Shown piece by piece: positions 1 through 9,967 of a DNA stretch of 47,896 bases. The translations under genes and the position numbers were made by a program. Every line of letters starts with the position of its first letter. The stretch's first letter is position 1. The stretch spans positions 1 to 47,896 of the forward strand of contig JAJYTD010000033.1 of the NCBI GenBank assembly GCA_021793235.1, written 5' to 3'. This stretch comes from Actinomycetes bacterium. Its GTDB lineage: Bacteria; Actinomycetota; Actinomycetes; Streptosporangiales; Streptosporangiaceae. Below the pieces are notes generated by a model that did no database searches, was not told the origin of the DNA, and worked only from the letters and a program-made list of their open reading frames with translations.

Positions 1-1232
1 ATCGGCTCCTGGAGGACCTTCGGGGCTTCGCCCGCACGGAACTCGATGACGCGGGCGCCGGCGAAACCCCCGTGGTCCTTCGGGGAGGAAGCGAACGGGA
101 CGAGGCCGGGGCCGGTCCACTCCTTCGCGCCGAGCGCGTCGATCAGGCTCTGCCGGGTCAGGTCCTCCCCGGCCTCCATGAGCACTTGGGCGAATATCGT
201 GGCCTGCACCATGCCATAGATCGTGGTGTTGGTCAGCGGCCCCTCGCCGTACTCGTCGTGGATCTGGCTGTAGAGCTCGATCCAGGGGTCGTCGACCTCG
301 TTGATCGGCGGCAGGTAGCCCGTGCTGATCAGGCCGTCGAGGAGGTCCTCGGCGGCGATGTCCCCGGCCCCCGCCTCCTCGGCGAACTCCTTGAGCATCC
401 CCTGCAGGGTCGCGGTGTCGGAGCCGATGCTGCTCACCACCCACTGCGGCTCATACCCGATGCTCTGCGCCTCCAGGATGGCCAGGGCCATGAAGCTGGG
501 GATGCAGCCGCAGACCACGACCTCGGCGCCTTCCTTCTCCAGGGAGGCGATCTGCGGGCCGAGGTCGGTGTTGCCCGGGTCGTAGGACTCGTCGACGACG
601 ACCTGGTCGGCCAGGTACTGGTCCAGCCCGGCCTGGGAATCGGTGCCGACGTCGTCGTTCTGGTGCAGGTAGCCGATGTCGGCGTCGCCGAACTCCTCGG
701 AGAGGTACTTCCCTTGGATCTTGGCTTCCTTGGTGTAGTCGATCTGGTAGCCGTAGGTCAGGGGGTACTCCTCGGGCTGGTTCCACATCAGGGCGCCCGA
801 GGAGACGAACAGGTCCGGCACCCCCTCGTTGTCGAGGTAGTCGATGACCTTGGAGTGGGTGGGCGTGCCCAGTCCGCCCAGCATGGCGAAGATCTCGTCG
901 TTGAGCACCAGGTCCCGGGTGACCTCGATGGTCTTGGCCGGGTCGTAGACGTCGTCCTTGACGCGGTAGTCGATCTGGCGGCCGTTGACACCGCCGTTGT
1001 CGTTGATGTAGTCGAACACGGCCTGCGCACCCGCCGGGATCTGGCTGTAGCCGGGTGCGGCCGGGCCGGTGAGCGGCATGTGGGTGCCGATGACGACGGA
1101 GTCGTCGGTGACGCCCGGAGCGACGTCGAGGTCGGCGGACGCGCCTTCGTCGACCTCGCCCGCTCCGCTGCAGGAGGTCGCCAGCATGGCGCCCGCCACC
1201 GCGACGGCCAACGGGATTCTCGGTGATCTCAT
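1..1232 (-). CDS. Branched-chain amino-acid-type ABC transporter substrate-binding lipoprotein (3' end outside window)
   Basis: The ATG at 1232 is preceded by an AGGGAGAG ribosome-binding site. The first residues form a lipoprotein signal ending in the lipobox LATSC (Cys21). After it come an acidic linker and a periplasmic-binding fold of the LivJ/LivK type, seen in the stretches VVIGTHMPLTGPAAPGY, INDNGGVNGRQI and LGGLGTPTHSKVIDYL. More than 400 residues are read and the frame is still open at base 1, so the C-terminus is missing. It should be membrane-anchored and capture an amino acid or similar small ligand for the permease pair encoded just upstream on the same strand (61-nt gap after livM). 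The ligand cannot be told; related proteins bind Leu/Ile/Val, urea, amides or aromatic acids. Confidence 0.9.
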   Translation of the reverse strand, partial: MRSPRIPLAVAVAGAMLATSCSGAGEVDEGASADLDVAPGVTDDSVVIGTHMPLTGPAAPGYSQIPAGAQAVFDYINDNGGVNGRQIDYRVKDDVYDPAKTIEVTRDLVLNDEIFAMLGGLGTPTHSKVIDYLDNEGVPDLFVSSGALMWNQPEEYPLTYGYQIDYTKEAKIQGKYLSEEFGDADIGYLHQNDDVGTDSQAGLDQYLADQVVVDESYDPGNTDLGPQIASLEKEGAEVVVCGCIPSFMALAILEAQSIGYEPQWVVSSIGSDTATLQGMLKEFAEEAGAGDIAAEDLLDGLISTGYLPPINEVDDPWIELYSQIHDEYGEGPLTNTTIYGMVQATIFAQVLMEAGEDLTRQSLIDALGAKEWTGPGLVPFASSPKDHGGFAGARVIEFRAGEAPKVLQEP

Positions 1233-1293
1233 GTTCACTCTCCCTGGGGAATGTCGGGGGATGGGAAAAGACGGTCCGGAAACGGCATAGTGA

Positions 1294-2373
1294 TCACCCG
1301 CGGCGGCGCACGAGCGCGCCCAGCCGCCGGACCATGCCGTGCAGGCCCTGCGGCCAGATCAGGACGATGAGGATCAACAGCACGCCGAAGAGCACGATCG
1401 GCACGTTGTTGGCGACATTGGTGCTCAGGTCGAGCGAATGGGCGAGCTCGGTGCCCCAGAGCTCGAAGTAGACCAGGGCGATGGCGCCCCACAGCGCGCC
1501 CCACAGGCTGCCCAGGCCGCCCAGGACCAAAGCGGCCAGCAGGCTCAGCGACAGCGTCAGGGCGAACGAACTCGGGGTCGCCGTGCCCAGCAGGTAGGTG
1601 TGCGAGGCCCCGGCGAGCCCGCCGCATCCGGCGCTGATCACGAACGCGATCACCTTGGTGCGGCCCACGGGGATGCCGGCCAGCGCCGCCGCGGCCTCGT
1701 CGTCGCGGATGGCGCGCATGCGCCGCCCCATGCGTCCGGAGCTGATGGTGGCCAGGATGACCAGCCCGATCAGTGTCGTCAACCACACGACAACGGCATG
1801 CCACTGGCTGTTGGTGATGAGGCCGGACAGCGCCGGCGGGGCACCGCGCGTGGTGATGGACAGCCCGTTGTTTCCGCCGAGGAGCTCGGGGAAGCGCACG
1901 GTGAGAGAAGGCAGCCCGACCGCCAGAGCGAGAGTGGCCCCGGCCAGGTAGGGGCCGTGCAGGCGCGCGGTGGCGGCGCCGACGAGCACGCCGGCGACGC
2001 AGCTCACCACGACGGTCGCCGCCATGTTCAGCCACAGGGGCAGCATCGGCTGGTGCAGGACCAGCAGAGCCATGGTGTAGGCGCCGATGAACATGAAGGC
2101 GCCGTGGCCCAGGGAGATCTGGCCGCTGAAACCGATCAGCAGTTGGAGGCCGGCGACGGCGAGCATGTAGTAGCCGACACTGGCGATGTGCAGGTCGGTT
2201 ATGGGGCTGGTGACCGAGGTCAGCAGGAAGATCCCGAGGAGGGCGGCGGCCGCCGCGAGCAGGTTGCGCGCCAGGACCGGCAGCGCGCGCCACCGGTCGG
2301 CGAGTGCCCTGCTGCCGCGGCCGCGCCGCGGTGTCCCCGCGGCCGCGGCTTCGGAGTGTTCCAGGGAGACCAT
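1294..2373 (-). CDS. livM: LivM-type branched-chain amino-acid ABC permease
   Basis: This 359-residue, very hydrophobic protein has the LivM family pattern: a charged N-terminal tail (residues 1-33), then about eight to ten membrane spans. It carries the typical stretch LQLLIGFSGQISLGHGAFM and the cytoplasmic coupling segment RMRAIRDDEAAAALAGI. It forms half of the membrane channel for the importer whose other parts are encoded at 2376-3227, 3238-3960, 3953-4747 and 1-1232. Its start lies 2 nt after the livH stop, so translation is almost certainly coupled. The length is normal for the family. Substrate is uncertain, as for the binding protein. Confidence 0.92.
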   Translation of the reverse strand: MVSLEHSEAAAAGTPRRGRGSRALADRWRALPVLARNLLAAAAALLGIFLLTSVTSPITDLHIASVGYYMLAVAGLQLLIGFSGQISLGHGAFMFIGAYTMALLVLHQPMLPLWLNMAATVVVSCVAGVLVGAATARLHGPYLAGATLALAVGLPSLTVRFPELLGGNNGLSITTRGAPPALSGLITNSQWHAVVVWLTTLIGLVILATISSGRMGRRMRAIRDDEAAAALAGIPVGRTKVIAFVISAGCGGLAGASHTYLLGTATPSSFALTLSLSLLAALVLGGLGSLWGALWGAIALVYFELWGTELAHSLDLSTNVANNVPIVLFGVLLILIVLIWPQGLHGMVRRLGALVRRRG

Positions 2374-2375
2374 GC

Positions 2376-3227
2376 CTACACCTTTCGCGCGGTCGGTCGG
2401 GTGAACAGTCCGTCAGGCCGAACACTGAGCACCACGACGAGGATCGCCAGGGCGGCCAGCGTCGTGAGTTCGGGGCCGGCGTAGCCGGACACATAGGACA
2501 GGCTGACGCCGATGAGCAGGCCGCCGACCAGCGCTCCGAACGGGTTCTCCAATCCACCCACGACGGCGGCCGTGATACCGAAGATGAACACCGCGTCCAG
2601 CACGTTGGGGTAGACGAAGGGCGGCGTGGCCAGCATCCCCGCAAGGGCGCCGATCACCGAAGCGATGGCCCACCCGGTCATCAGCATCAGTCCGACGCGC
2701 ACACCGGTCAGGCGCGCGGCTTCCGGGTGGAAGGCGGCGGCGCGCATCCGCAGTCCGAGCGGGGTCGCGCGGTACAGGCCGAACAGGAGCAGCGCGGCCA
2801 CCCCGACCGAGGCGAGGGCGAAGATGTCCGAGGGGGAGAAGCGGCCCCGGAAGTCCAGCGGATAGGGGAAGGAGTGGGGTTCGTTGCTCCATATCATGCC
2901 CGCGGCTCCCTGCAGGACGAGGAGCAGGCCCAACGTCACGATGACCGCGTTGAGCGGGGAGGTGCCATGCACCGGCCGAATGAGTATCCGTTCGGTGGCG
3001 GCCCCCAGGACGAGGCCGGTGACCAGCGCGGCGGCAAAGCCGAGCCAGTAGTTCCCCGTGGCTTGGGTCACCGTGTATGCGATATAGACCGCGATCAGCG
3101 CGAGGGCCGGCTGGGCGAAGTTGATGACCCGGGTGGCCTGGTAGATGATGACCAAGGACAGCGCCAGAGCCGCATACACCGCTCCGGCCGCCAGGCCGTT
3201 GAGCGTCAGATCGATGAAGTGATTCAC
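2376..3227 (-). CDS. livH: LivH-type branched-chain amino-acid ABC permease
   Basis: A 283-residue integral membrane protein beginning MNHFIDLTLNGLAAGAVYAA, the usual LivH opening, with ALSLVIIYQATRVINFAQP in the next span. The coupling helix RMRAAAFHPEAARLTGV and the GGLENPFGALVGGLLIG stretch near the C-terminus are family hallmarks. It pairs with the LivM-type subunit to make the translocation path. It sits 10 nt after livF and 2 nt before livM in one tight operon. Nothing is missing relative to the family length of about 290 residues. Confidence 0.92.
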   Translation of the reverse strand: MNHFIDLTLNGLAAGAVYAALALSLVIIYQATRVINFAQPALALIAVYIAYTVTQATGNYWLGFAAALVTGLVLGAATERILIRPVHGTSPLNAVIVTLGLLLVLQGAAGMIWSNEPHSFPYPLDFRGRFSPSDIFALASVGVAALLLFGLYRATPLGLRMRAAAFHPEAARLTGVRVGLMLMTGWAIASVIGALAGMLATPPFVYPNVLDAVFIFGITAAVVGGLENPFGALVGGLLIGVSLSYVSGYAGPELTTLAALAILVVVLSVRPDGLFTRPTARKV

Positions 3228-3237
3228 TGTTCCACCT

Positions 3238-3952
<715 letters not shown>

Positions 3953-3960
<8 letters not shown>

Positions 3961-4747
3961 CGGGACCCTCCTCCGTGTCCGCGCCCAGGTACGCCTTTGT
4001 GACCGCGGGATCGGCCTGGATCTCGGCCGGGGTGCCGGCGGAGATGACCTCCCCGAAGTTCAGGACGACGATGTGATCGCAGATCTCCATGACCAGGTCC
4101 ATGTGGTGCTCGACCAGGAGCACGCCCATCTGCTCGCTGAATTCGCGGATGCGTTTTCCCAGGGCGGTGATCTCGGCCCCGGACAGCCCGCTCGCGGGCT
4201 CGTCGAGCAGCAGCAGCTGTGGATCGGCGACGACGGCACGGGCCAGTGCCACCTGCTTCTGCACGCCGTAGGGCAGTGTTCCCGGCAGTGCGCGTGCCGC
4301 GTCGGCGATGCCGAACTCCTCCAGCGCGGCCATTGCCCGCTCCCGGAGCCGGCGCTCGTCGCGCTGGTAGCGGCCGAGGCCGGTGAGCATCTCCGGCATC
4401 GTGCCGGAGGCCAGCCGGTCGGCCCCGACGATGACGTTGTCGAGCACCGTCATCCCCGGGAACAGGTTCAGGCCCTGAAACGTCCGGGCGATGCGCCGCT
4501 TGGCGAGGTGGTGGGGGCGGTGGTCGCCCAGTGGGGCCCCTTTCCACAGAATGCGGCCCTGCTGGGGGTGGACGACTCCGGAGACGACATTGAACAGGGT
4601 CGTCTTCCCGGCCCCGTTGGGCCCGATGAGCCCCACGACGGTGCCGGGCGCAACGGCCAGGCTGACGCCGTTGAGGGCGGTGAGGCCGCCGAAACGAACG
4701 GTGATCCCTTCGGCCTCGAGTAGGGGATCGGCCGTGGTCGTGGCCAT
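3953..4747 (-). CDS. livG: LivG-type ABC transporter ATP-binding protein
   Basis: A 264-residue ABC ATPase and the first gene of the liv operon. Walker A is GPNGAGKTT and Walker B is LLLLDEPASGL. The signature reads LPYGVQKQ instead of LSGGQ, as usual in LivG. The insert between Walker A and the signature (RRIARTFQGLNLFPGMTVLDNVIVG) also fits LivG. ATG at 4747 follows a purine-rich GAGAAAGAGAG stretch. The operon lies 128 nt downstream of the LAL regulator gene on the same strand, so the regulator could be co-transcribed or could control it; neither can be shown from sequence. Confidence 0.94.
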
Positions 4748-4875
4748 CAGCTCTCTTTCTCTCTGCCGGCGGTGGCGGCCGGGTGTGCGGTGGTCGGCAA
4801 ACCGACTAGTTGGGATGTGTAGCGCGGAATGGGGTCCTGGGACGGGTATCGCAGTCTCTGCCTAGGGCGGGGAAC

Positions 4876-7641
4876 TCAGCGGAACAGGCGCGCCAGGTCC
4901 ACCCGGGAGCGGATGTTCAGCTTGCGGAAGATTCCGCGTAAATGGTGTTCGACGGTGCGCGGGCTGATGAACATGTGCGCCGCGACCTCACGGTTGGTCG
5001 CGCCTTCGGCGACCAGCAGCGCGATCTGGTGCTGCTGGGCGGTGAGCCCGCTGGTGGCCGCCGGATCGTTCGCGGACTCGGGATCGCCGAGAGCGCGCAG
5101 TTCGGCGCGTGTCTGGTCGACCCAGAGCCGGGCGCCGATCCACTCGAAGGTCTCCAGGGCCTCGCGCAGGTGCTGGCGGGCCTTTCCGGGAAGGCGGTTG
5201 CGGCGCAGCGAGGTGCCGTAGAGCAGCGCGGTACGGGCCCGCTCCACGTCATCGTCGGCACCCTGCCGGTGCAGCCGCAGCGCCTCTTCGAAGTGCGCGC
5301 TCGCCTCCTCAGGAGCGGCGAGCAGTCCGCGGCACCGGGCGGTGAGCGCCAGTGCGCCGGTGCTGCCGGTGGCCTGCGCCCAGCACGCATAGCCGTCCAG
5401 CACCTTCTCAGCACGCTCGGTCTCTCCCGTGCGCACCGCTGCCTCCACGAAGACCGGTGCGGTCAGCAGCCGCATCGTGGGGTGGCCGTACCCCGTGCCG
5501 GCGCGGGCCAGCACCCGCAGCCGGGAGCAGGCGCCTGCGGCATCCCCGCTGGCCAGCTCCAGTACGGCCAGTGCCCATGTGCTCAGGGCCGCCGGAAGCC
5601 CCAGGCTGTTCTCGCTCGCCTTCTCTGCGACCACACGGGCACGGGCATGGCAGGTTTCGGCATCGCCCTGGATGGCCGCCAGCAGGGAGAGAGCGGCGAG
5701 GTGGTGGGTGGCGGAGTTGGCCTGGCCCGTTTCGCGCGCCAGGCGCAGGCCGGCCATGCAGTTGCCGATGGCCGAAGGGAAGCGGCCGCTCCAGAACTCC
5801 GAGTAGACGACGAACTCCAGCGCCTGCGGCACCGTGGACAGCGCGCCGCGGCGGCGCGCTGTGGTCACCGCGCGCGTGGACAGCGTGCGCGCCATGGGGG
5901 CATCGCCCAACCGCAGCGCGGCGATGCTCGCCCAGATCAGCTCGTGGGGCTCGGTGACCTCGGCGGCCAGTTCGACAGCTTCGCGCAGAGGGCCGACGGC
6001 CCTGCCGTAGTCCCCGGCGAAGGAGGCGTCGCAGCCCTCCATAAAGGCGAAAGCCAACCGCATGGCAGGGGGGTCGGCCGCGCGCACCAGCGACGGCAGG
6101 CGCTGCGCCGCAGCCGTGTGCCGGGCTGTGTCGCCGGCCAGCGACGCCGCATCGGCGGCGCGCAGAAGCGCCCGAACGGCGAGTTCGCGGTCGTGGGGGG
6201 CCAAGCGGTCGGCTGTGGCCAGCAGCGAGTCCGCGGCGTCGGCCGCGTTGCCGTCGCGCATCGCCATGTGGCCGCGGATGAGCTCGATCAAGCCCGTCTG
6301 CCGTTCGGACGTGGCACTGGGCTGTGCCCGGTCGAGCAGGGTCCTCGCCCGCTCCGGCAGCCCCGCGAGCCAGGCGTCCTGTGCCGCCCCGGACAGCCGG
6401 TAGGCGCGCAACCGCGGAACAGGCGTCAGCTCCGCGGCGCGCTCCAAGGCCGCCGAGGCGACGGCGTGGCCGTTCAGCTCCTTGGCGGTGAGCGCGGCGA
6501 TGGCGACCTCGGTGGCCAGGTCATGGTCCGGCCCCTCAGCGGCGGCCGCGCGGTGCCGGGCATAGCGCGAGGGCTCCCGCTGCGAGTCCAGGACCCGCGC
6601 CAGCATCGCGTGGGCGGCCCGCCGGCGGACAACGGAGGCGTCCTGGTAGACCGCCTTGCGCATGAGGGGGTCGGCGAAGTGCAGCCGGTCGCCGTCGATC
6701 CGCACCAGCCCGGCCTCCTCGGCCGGTGCGAAGGCGCCCACCGACAGTCCCGGCCGCGCGGCGGCGCGCACGAGGACGTCCACACCCGCCTCCGGGTCGG
6801 CCGCGGCGAGCAGCAGGAGCCGCCGGGTGGCCTCCGGCAGCGCGGTCAACCGGGGGATGTAGGCCCCTGACAGCCGGGCGTCGAGGGGCAGCGATTCCGG
6901 GAGAGGGCACATCCCCGCGAGCTGGTCCTTGGTGAGCCCGGCGGCGAACGACCGCGCGGCCAACGGGTTGCCGTGGGCGGCCCGGATCAGTTCGGCACGC
7001 ACGCTCGCGGCGATCGCGTGCGGGGTGGCGTCGCCCAGGACGCCGCGGATCGCGTTGTCGCGCAGGGGAGACAGCACCAGGGTCGGCACACCGGGGACGA
7101 CCGGCTTGACCTGGTCGTCGCGGGCGGCGAACACCATGGCGACCGCGTCGGCGCCCAGCCGCCGTGCGGAGAAGGCGAGCACGTTGAGGCTGGCCTGGTC
7201 GACGAGCTGGGCGTCGTCCACGCAGCAGAAGAGGGGGGAGGGGCGGCTCAGTACGGTCAGCAGCCCCAAAAAGCCGATGGAGAGGGTGAACAGGTCGCTC
7301 TCGGCCACGTGGCCGGTTTCGAGCGCCTGCCGGATGACCTTCGCCTGCGCTGCGGGAAGCTCGCTCACCCGGTCGGCGACCGGGCGGAGCAGCTGCTGCA
7401 GACCGGCGAAGGCGAGCTCGGACTCCGACTCCGCGCCCTGGGCACGCAGTACGGTGAAGCCGCGCGCCGTCGTGCACGCGGAGTCCAGCAGGGCCGACTT
7501 GCCCAGGCCGGGGCCGCCCACGACGAGCAGCGCCGCGCCTCGGCCGGACCGTGCATCCTCCAGCGCGGTCGCGAGCCTCTGCTCCTCTGTGTCCCTGCCC
7601 CGGAGGCGAACAGAAGGGGCTATCGGGCATTCACCAACCAC
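4876..7641 (-). CDS. Large ATP-binding LuxR-family (LAL) transcriptional regulator
   Basis: A 921-residue protein with the LAL/MalT architecture. It has an N-terminal AAA-type ATPase with Walker A GGPGLGKS at residues 42-49 and a Walker B-like LFCCVDDAQ. A long helical, TPR-like middle follows, rich in Ala/Arg/Leu. A LuxR-type helix-turn-helix occupies about residues 865-921, with the motifs LVAEGATNREVAAHMFIS and PRTVEHHLRGIFRKL. Such proteins bind an inducer, oligomerise with ATP and activate transcription. The start chosen is GTG at 7641; its ribosome-binding site is weak, so the true start could be slightly downstream. It lies upstream of, and in the same direction as, the liv operon. Confidence 0.9.
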   Translation of the reverse strand: MVGECPIAPSVRLRGRDTEEQRLATALEDARSGRGAALLVVGGPGLGKSALLDSACTTARGFTVLRAQGAESESELAFAGLQQLLRPVADRVSELPAAQAKVIRQALETGHVAESDLFTLSIGFLGLLTVLSRPSPLFCCVDDAQLVDQASLNVLAFSARRLGADAVAMVFAARDDQVKPVVPGVPTLVLSPLRDNAIRGVLGDATPHAIAASVRAELIRAAHGNPLAARSFAAGLTKDQLAGMCPLPESLPLDARLSGAYIPRLTALPEATRRLLLLAAADPEAGVDVLVRAAARPGLSVGAFAPAEEAGLVRIDGDRLHFADPLMRKAVYQDASVVRRRAAHAMLARVLDSQREPSRYARHRAAAAEGPDHDLATEVAIAALTAKELNGHAVASAALERAAELTPVPRLRAYRLSGAAQDAWLAGLPERARTLLDRAQPSATSERQTGLIELIRGHMAMRDGNAADAADSLLATADRLAPHDRELAVRALLRAADAASLAGDTARHTAAAQRLPSLVRAADPPAMRLAFAFMEGCDASFAGDYGRAVGPLREAVELAAEVTEPHELIWASIAALRLGDAPMARTLSTRAVTTARRRGALSTVPQALEFVVYSEFWSGRFPSAIGNCMAGLRLARETGQANSATHHLAALSLLAAIQGDAETCHARARVVAEKASENSLGLPAALSTWALAVLELASGDAAGACSRLRVLARAGTGYGHPTMRLLTAPVFVEAAVRTGETERAEKVLDGYACWAQATGSTGALALTARCRGLLAAPEEASAHFEEALRLHRQGADDDVERARTALLYGTSLRRNRLPGKARQHLREALETFEWIGARLWVDQTRAELRALGDPESANDPAATSGLTAQQHQIALLVAEGATNREVAAHMFISPRTVEHHLRGIFRKLNIRSRVDLARLFR

Positions 7642-7898
7642 ACGCTCAAATTACCCACGCGTTACCGCCGGGCGACAGGTCCGGGGTCGTGGACTGGTGA
7701 TTTCACCGATGCGTCGGAACAGGCGCTGCGCTCGGGTTTTTCCCCGGCTCCCTCGCGCGGGGGAGCACGCGCCCGCGAGTCCCCTCCCGCGTGGGAGGCA
7801 TCCGGCCCGTGCCCGCGGCAGAATCGGAGACAGGTCCTCGGTGCGACGACGTGCGACGACGTCAGTGGAGGAGGGCCTTCCGGGACGGGGAGGACGGC
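7642..7898. other. Divergent intergenic region between LAL regulator and membrane protein
   Basis: No gene is seen in these 257 bp, which must hold promoters for both flanking genes. A run rich in short inverted repeats occupies 7746-7800. It includes CCTCCC(GCGT)GGGAGG and, on the minus strand, pieces (GTGCTCCCC and CTCCCACGCGGG) that also occur in the two CRISPR-repeat-like elements at 26275 and 35053. I could not place a convincing -35/-10 pair. Confidence 0.5.
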
Positions 7899-9020
7899 AT
7901 GGCAGAACAGGAAGCGAGTACGACCCCGGGCCCGGGGAGGGCGCGCCCCCGGGGATGGCCGCGGTGGGCACCGTATGCGGCGGTGGCCTGGTCCCTGGTC
8001 TACGCCGCGATCGGAGCCTACTGGGCGGCGACCGGCCACGGGTTCCCCTATGCTCCCGGGAACATGGACCCCGAGGTCGGACCTGTGGTAGGCAAGCTCG
8101 GGCCGGGGGCGGCATGGGCTGCCGTGCTCTTGGCCGGAGCGCCGGCCGCGTTGGTGGGAACGGCCATGCTGCGCGGCGTGCGCACGGGGCGCCGGCCGCT
8201 CATCGCGGCGGGAGCCCTGCTCGCGGTGATGCTCCTGCTGCTGATGACCGATGTCGGCCTGCTGCAGCTGGTGGGCTATGCCCCCTACGGGGTCTTCGGC
8301 CTCCTCACCGGTGCTGAGATCGGCCACGCCTACCTCGACTCGCTACTGCGCTGGTCCACGGCGAACCAGGTGCTCTGCCTGCTGGGCGGCTTCCTCTGGG
8401 CGGCGGCGACTATCGGCTACGCCCGCCGCGCGGGCGGGGCCTGCCTGAGTTGCGGCCGACGCGGAAGCGGCGGGGGCTGGAACGGGCGGCGCAGCGCCGC
8501 GCGATGGGGCCGCTTCGCCGTGTACACGGCCATGGCGGTGCCGCTGTTCTACGCCCTCACCCGCTTCGCCTGGGCGCTGGGCATCCCGCTGGGAATCAGC
8601 GAGGGCCTTCTGCGCCGTGGCCAGGAGACCGGGATGTGGACCTCAGGGGCCTTCCTGGCCGCCTTCGGCGTGGTGGGCGCGGTCCTCACCCTCGGGCTGG
8701 TGCAGCGCTGGGGCGAGGTGTTCCCCCGCTGGATGGTCGGCCTGGCCGAAAAGCGGGTCCCGATCGCCCTCGCCGTGGTCCCCGCCTCGTTCGTGTCCGT
8801 GCTGATGACGGTCGGCGGCATCGCGATGTGGTCCGGCTACGCCCAGATGGTCAGTGGCTCCGTCACGGGATCGGGCGGTGGCATGGGGGTGATCGGTGCG
8901 GCGCCCACAGCGCTGTTCCCCGTCTGGGGCATGGCCCTGGCCGCGGCCGCACTCGCCTACTACTACCGCCGCCGCGGCGCCTGTCCGGACTGCGGCCGCA
9001 AAGAGGAGCTCCCCGAGTGA
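7899..9020 (+). CDS. Multi-pass membrane protein of unknown function
   Basis: The start is the ATG at 7899, preceded by GGGGAGGA at good spacing; an upstream in-frame ATG at 7791 would add an arginine-rich stretch with no ribosome-binding site. The product is 373 residues with roughly eight hydrophobic spans, for example VAWSLVYAAIGAYWAA, LLAVMLLLLMTDVGLLQLV and GVVGAVLTLGLVQ. Two small CxxC-like pairs stand out: CLSC in the middle loop and CPDC at the C-terminus, suggesting a cytoplasmic metal or redox site. The conserved-looking GHGFPY motif follows span 1. I do not recognise a characterised family. Confidence 0.85.
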   Translation: MAEQEASTTPGPGRARPRGWPRWAPYAAVAWSLVYAAIGAYWAATGHGFPYAPGNMDPEVGPVVGKLGPGAAWAAVLLAGAPAALVGTAMLRGVRTGRRPLIAAGALLAVMLLLLMTDVGLLQLVGYAPYGVFGLLTGAEIGHAYLDSLLRWSTANQVLCLLGGFLWAAATIGYARRAGGACLSCGRRGSGGGWNGRRSAARWGRFAVYTAMAVPLFYALTRFAWALGIPLGISEGLLRRGQETGMWTSGAFLAAFGVVGAVLTLGLVQRWGEVFPRWMVGLAEKRVPIALAVVPASFVSVLMTVGGIAMWSGYAQMVSGSVTGSGGGMGVIGAAPTALFPVWGMALAAAALAYYYRRRGACPDCGRKEELPE

Positions 9021-9197
9021 GTCGGCCCTCCCCCGGGCGCTTTGGCGGCGTGTACACCACTGACCGCGGCGGTGGAGGAGCTGCGCACGGAGTGGGTTCT
9101 GCGCGATACGCGGCCCCGAGCGTGCACGCTGACCCTCTCTCATCCGGTTGACCACGGTGAATGCGCTGATCGCGGTGGAGCCGGCCGGTCCGGGCGG

Positions 9198-9668
9198 TCA
9201 GGTCACATACAGGGTGCTCCCTGTCTCGCGGGCCCGCAGGGCGCCCGAGAGGCGGGGAGCGAGGGCCTCGGGGAGCATGCCGACGGCCTCGCCCGGGTCG
9301 ACGAAGGCGTAGCCGTCCAGCTCCTCCTTCTGGAGGGTGATCGCACAGTCGGCGGCGACGGTTCCGCAGTCGAAGACGAAGGCGAGGAAGGGTTTGGGCC
9401 GCACCCCCATCGGCGCGCTCCACTGGATCGACAGCAGGGGACCGGCGGTGCGGACCAGGCCCACCTCTTCGGCGACCTCCCGCTCGCAGGCCAGGTGCGG
9501 CGCCTCGCCGTCCTCCACCACGCCGCCGGGCAGTGTCCAGTGCTCCCGGTAGTTGGGGTCGACCAGCAGCACTCTGCCGGATTCGTCGGTGATGAGGCCG
9601 AACGAGGACAGATAGGCGGTGGGCAGTGAGGCGAACCACTGCTCGGGTGGAAGGGGCTGTTGCGACAT
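9198..9668 (-). CDS. NUDIX hydrolase
   Basis: A 156-residue protein with a full Nudix box at residues 49-71: G49, E55, R63-E64, E67-E68 and G70 match Gx5Ex7REUxEExGU. It would hydrolyse a nucleoside diphosphate linked to another moiety, using Mg2+ held by the glutamates. [19 protein letters not shown] resembles the 8-oxo-dGTP/ADP-ribose pyrophosphatase-like group, but the substrate cannot be assigned. It is transcribed alone, divergent from the kinase gene at 9968. The 177 bp between its stop and the membrane protein's stop hold no gene I can recognise. Confidence 0.93.
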   Translation of the reverse strand: MSQQPLPPEQWFASLPTAYLSSFGLITDESGRVLLVDPNYREHWTLPGGVVEDGEAPHLACEREVAEEVGLVRTAGPLLSIQWSAPMGVRPKPFLAFVFDCGTVAADCAITLQKEELDGYAFVDPGEAVGMLPEALAPRLSGALRARETGSTLYVT

Positions 9669-9967
9669 ACCGGAAGGCTATGAGGTGCCGCCGGGGAAAG
9701 CGATCCGGGCACCGGGCAGCGGCGGAAGGCCGCTGCCGCCGACCGGCCTCCCCCAACACGCCTATTGATCTACGCTGTAAAGGTTACGCTTTGTCCGCCC
9801 TCACCACCTAGACTGGACTTCTTCCTGACAGCTAGTGACATCCCGCCCCGTCCGCACGGAAACACCCGTACGCTATGGGAGCTCAGCGCGGATTTCGAGC
9901 GGCACGCGCCGGTTCGGCCGCGATCACGGGGGTGCGACGACACAGCGGCGAATGCGGAGGTTGAGAC
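9669..9967. promoter_or_regulatory. Divergent promoter region, NUDIX gene and kinase gene
   Basis: 299 bp without a gene. AT-rich words such as TTGATC (9766) and GTTACG (9782) suggest promoter elements, but no pair with good spacing is convincing. The kinase start is set by GCGGAGG at about 9955-9961, just before GTG 9968. Confidence 0.4.
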
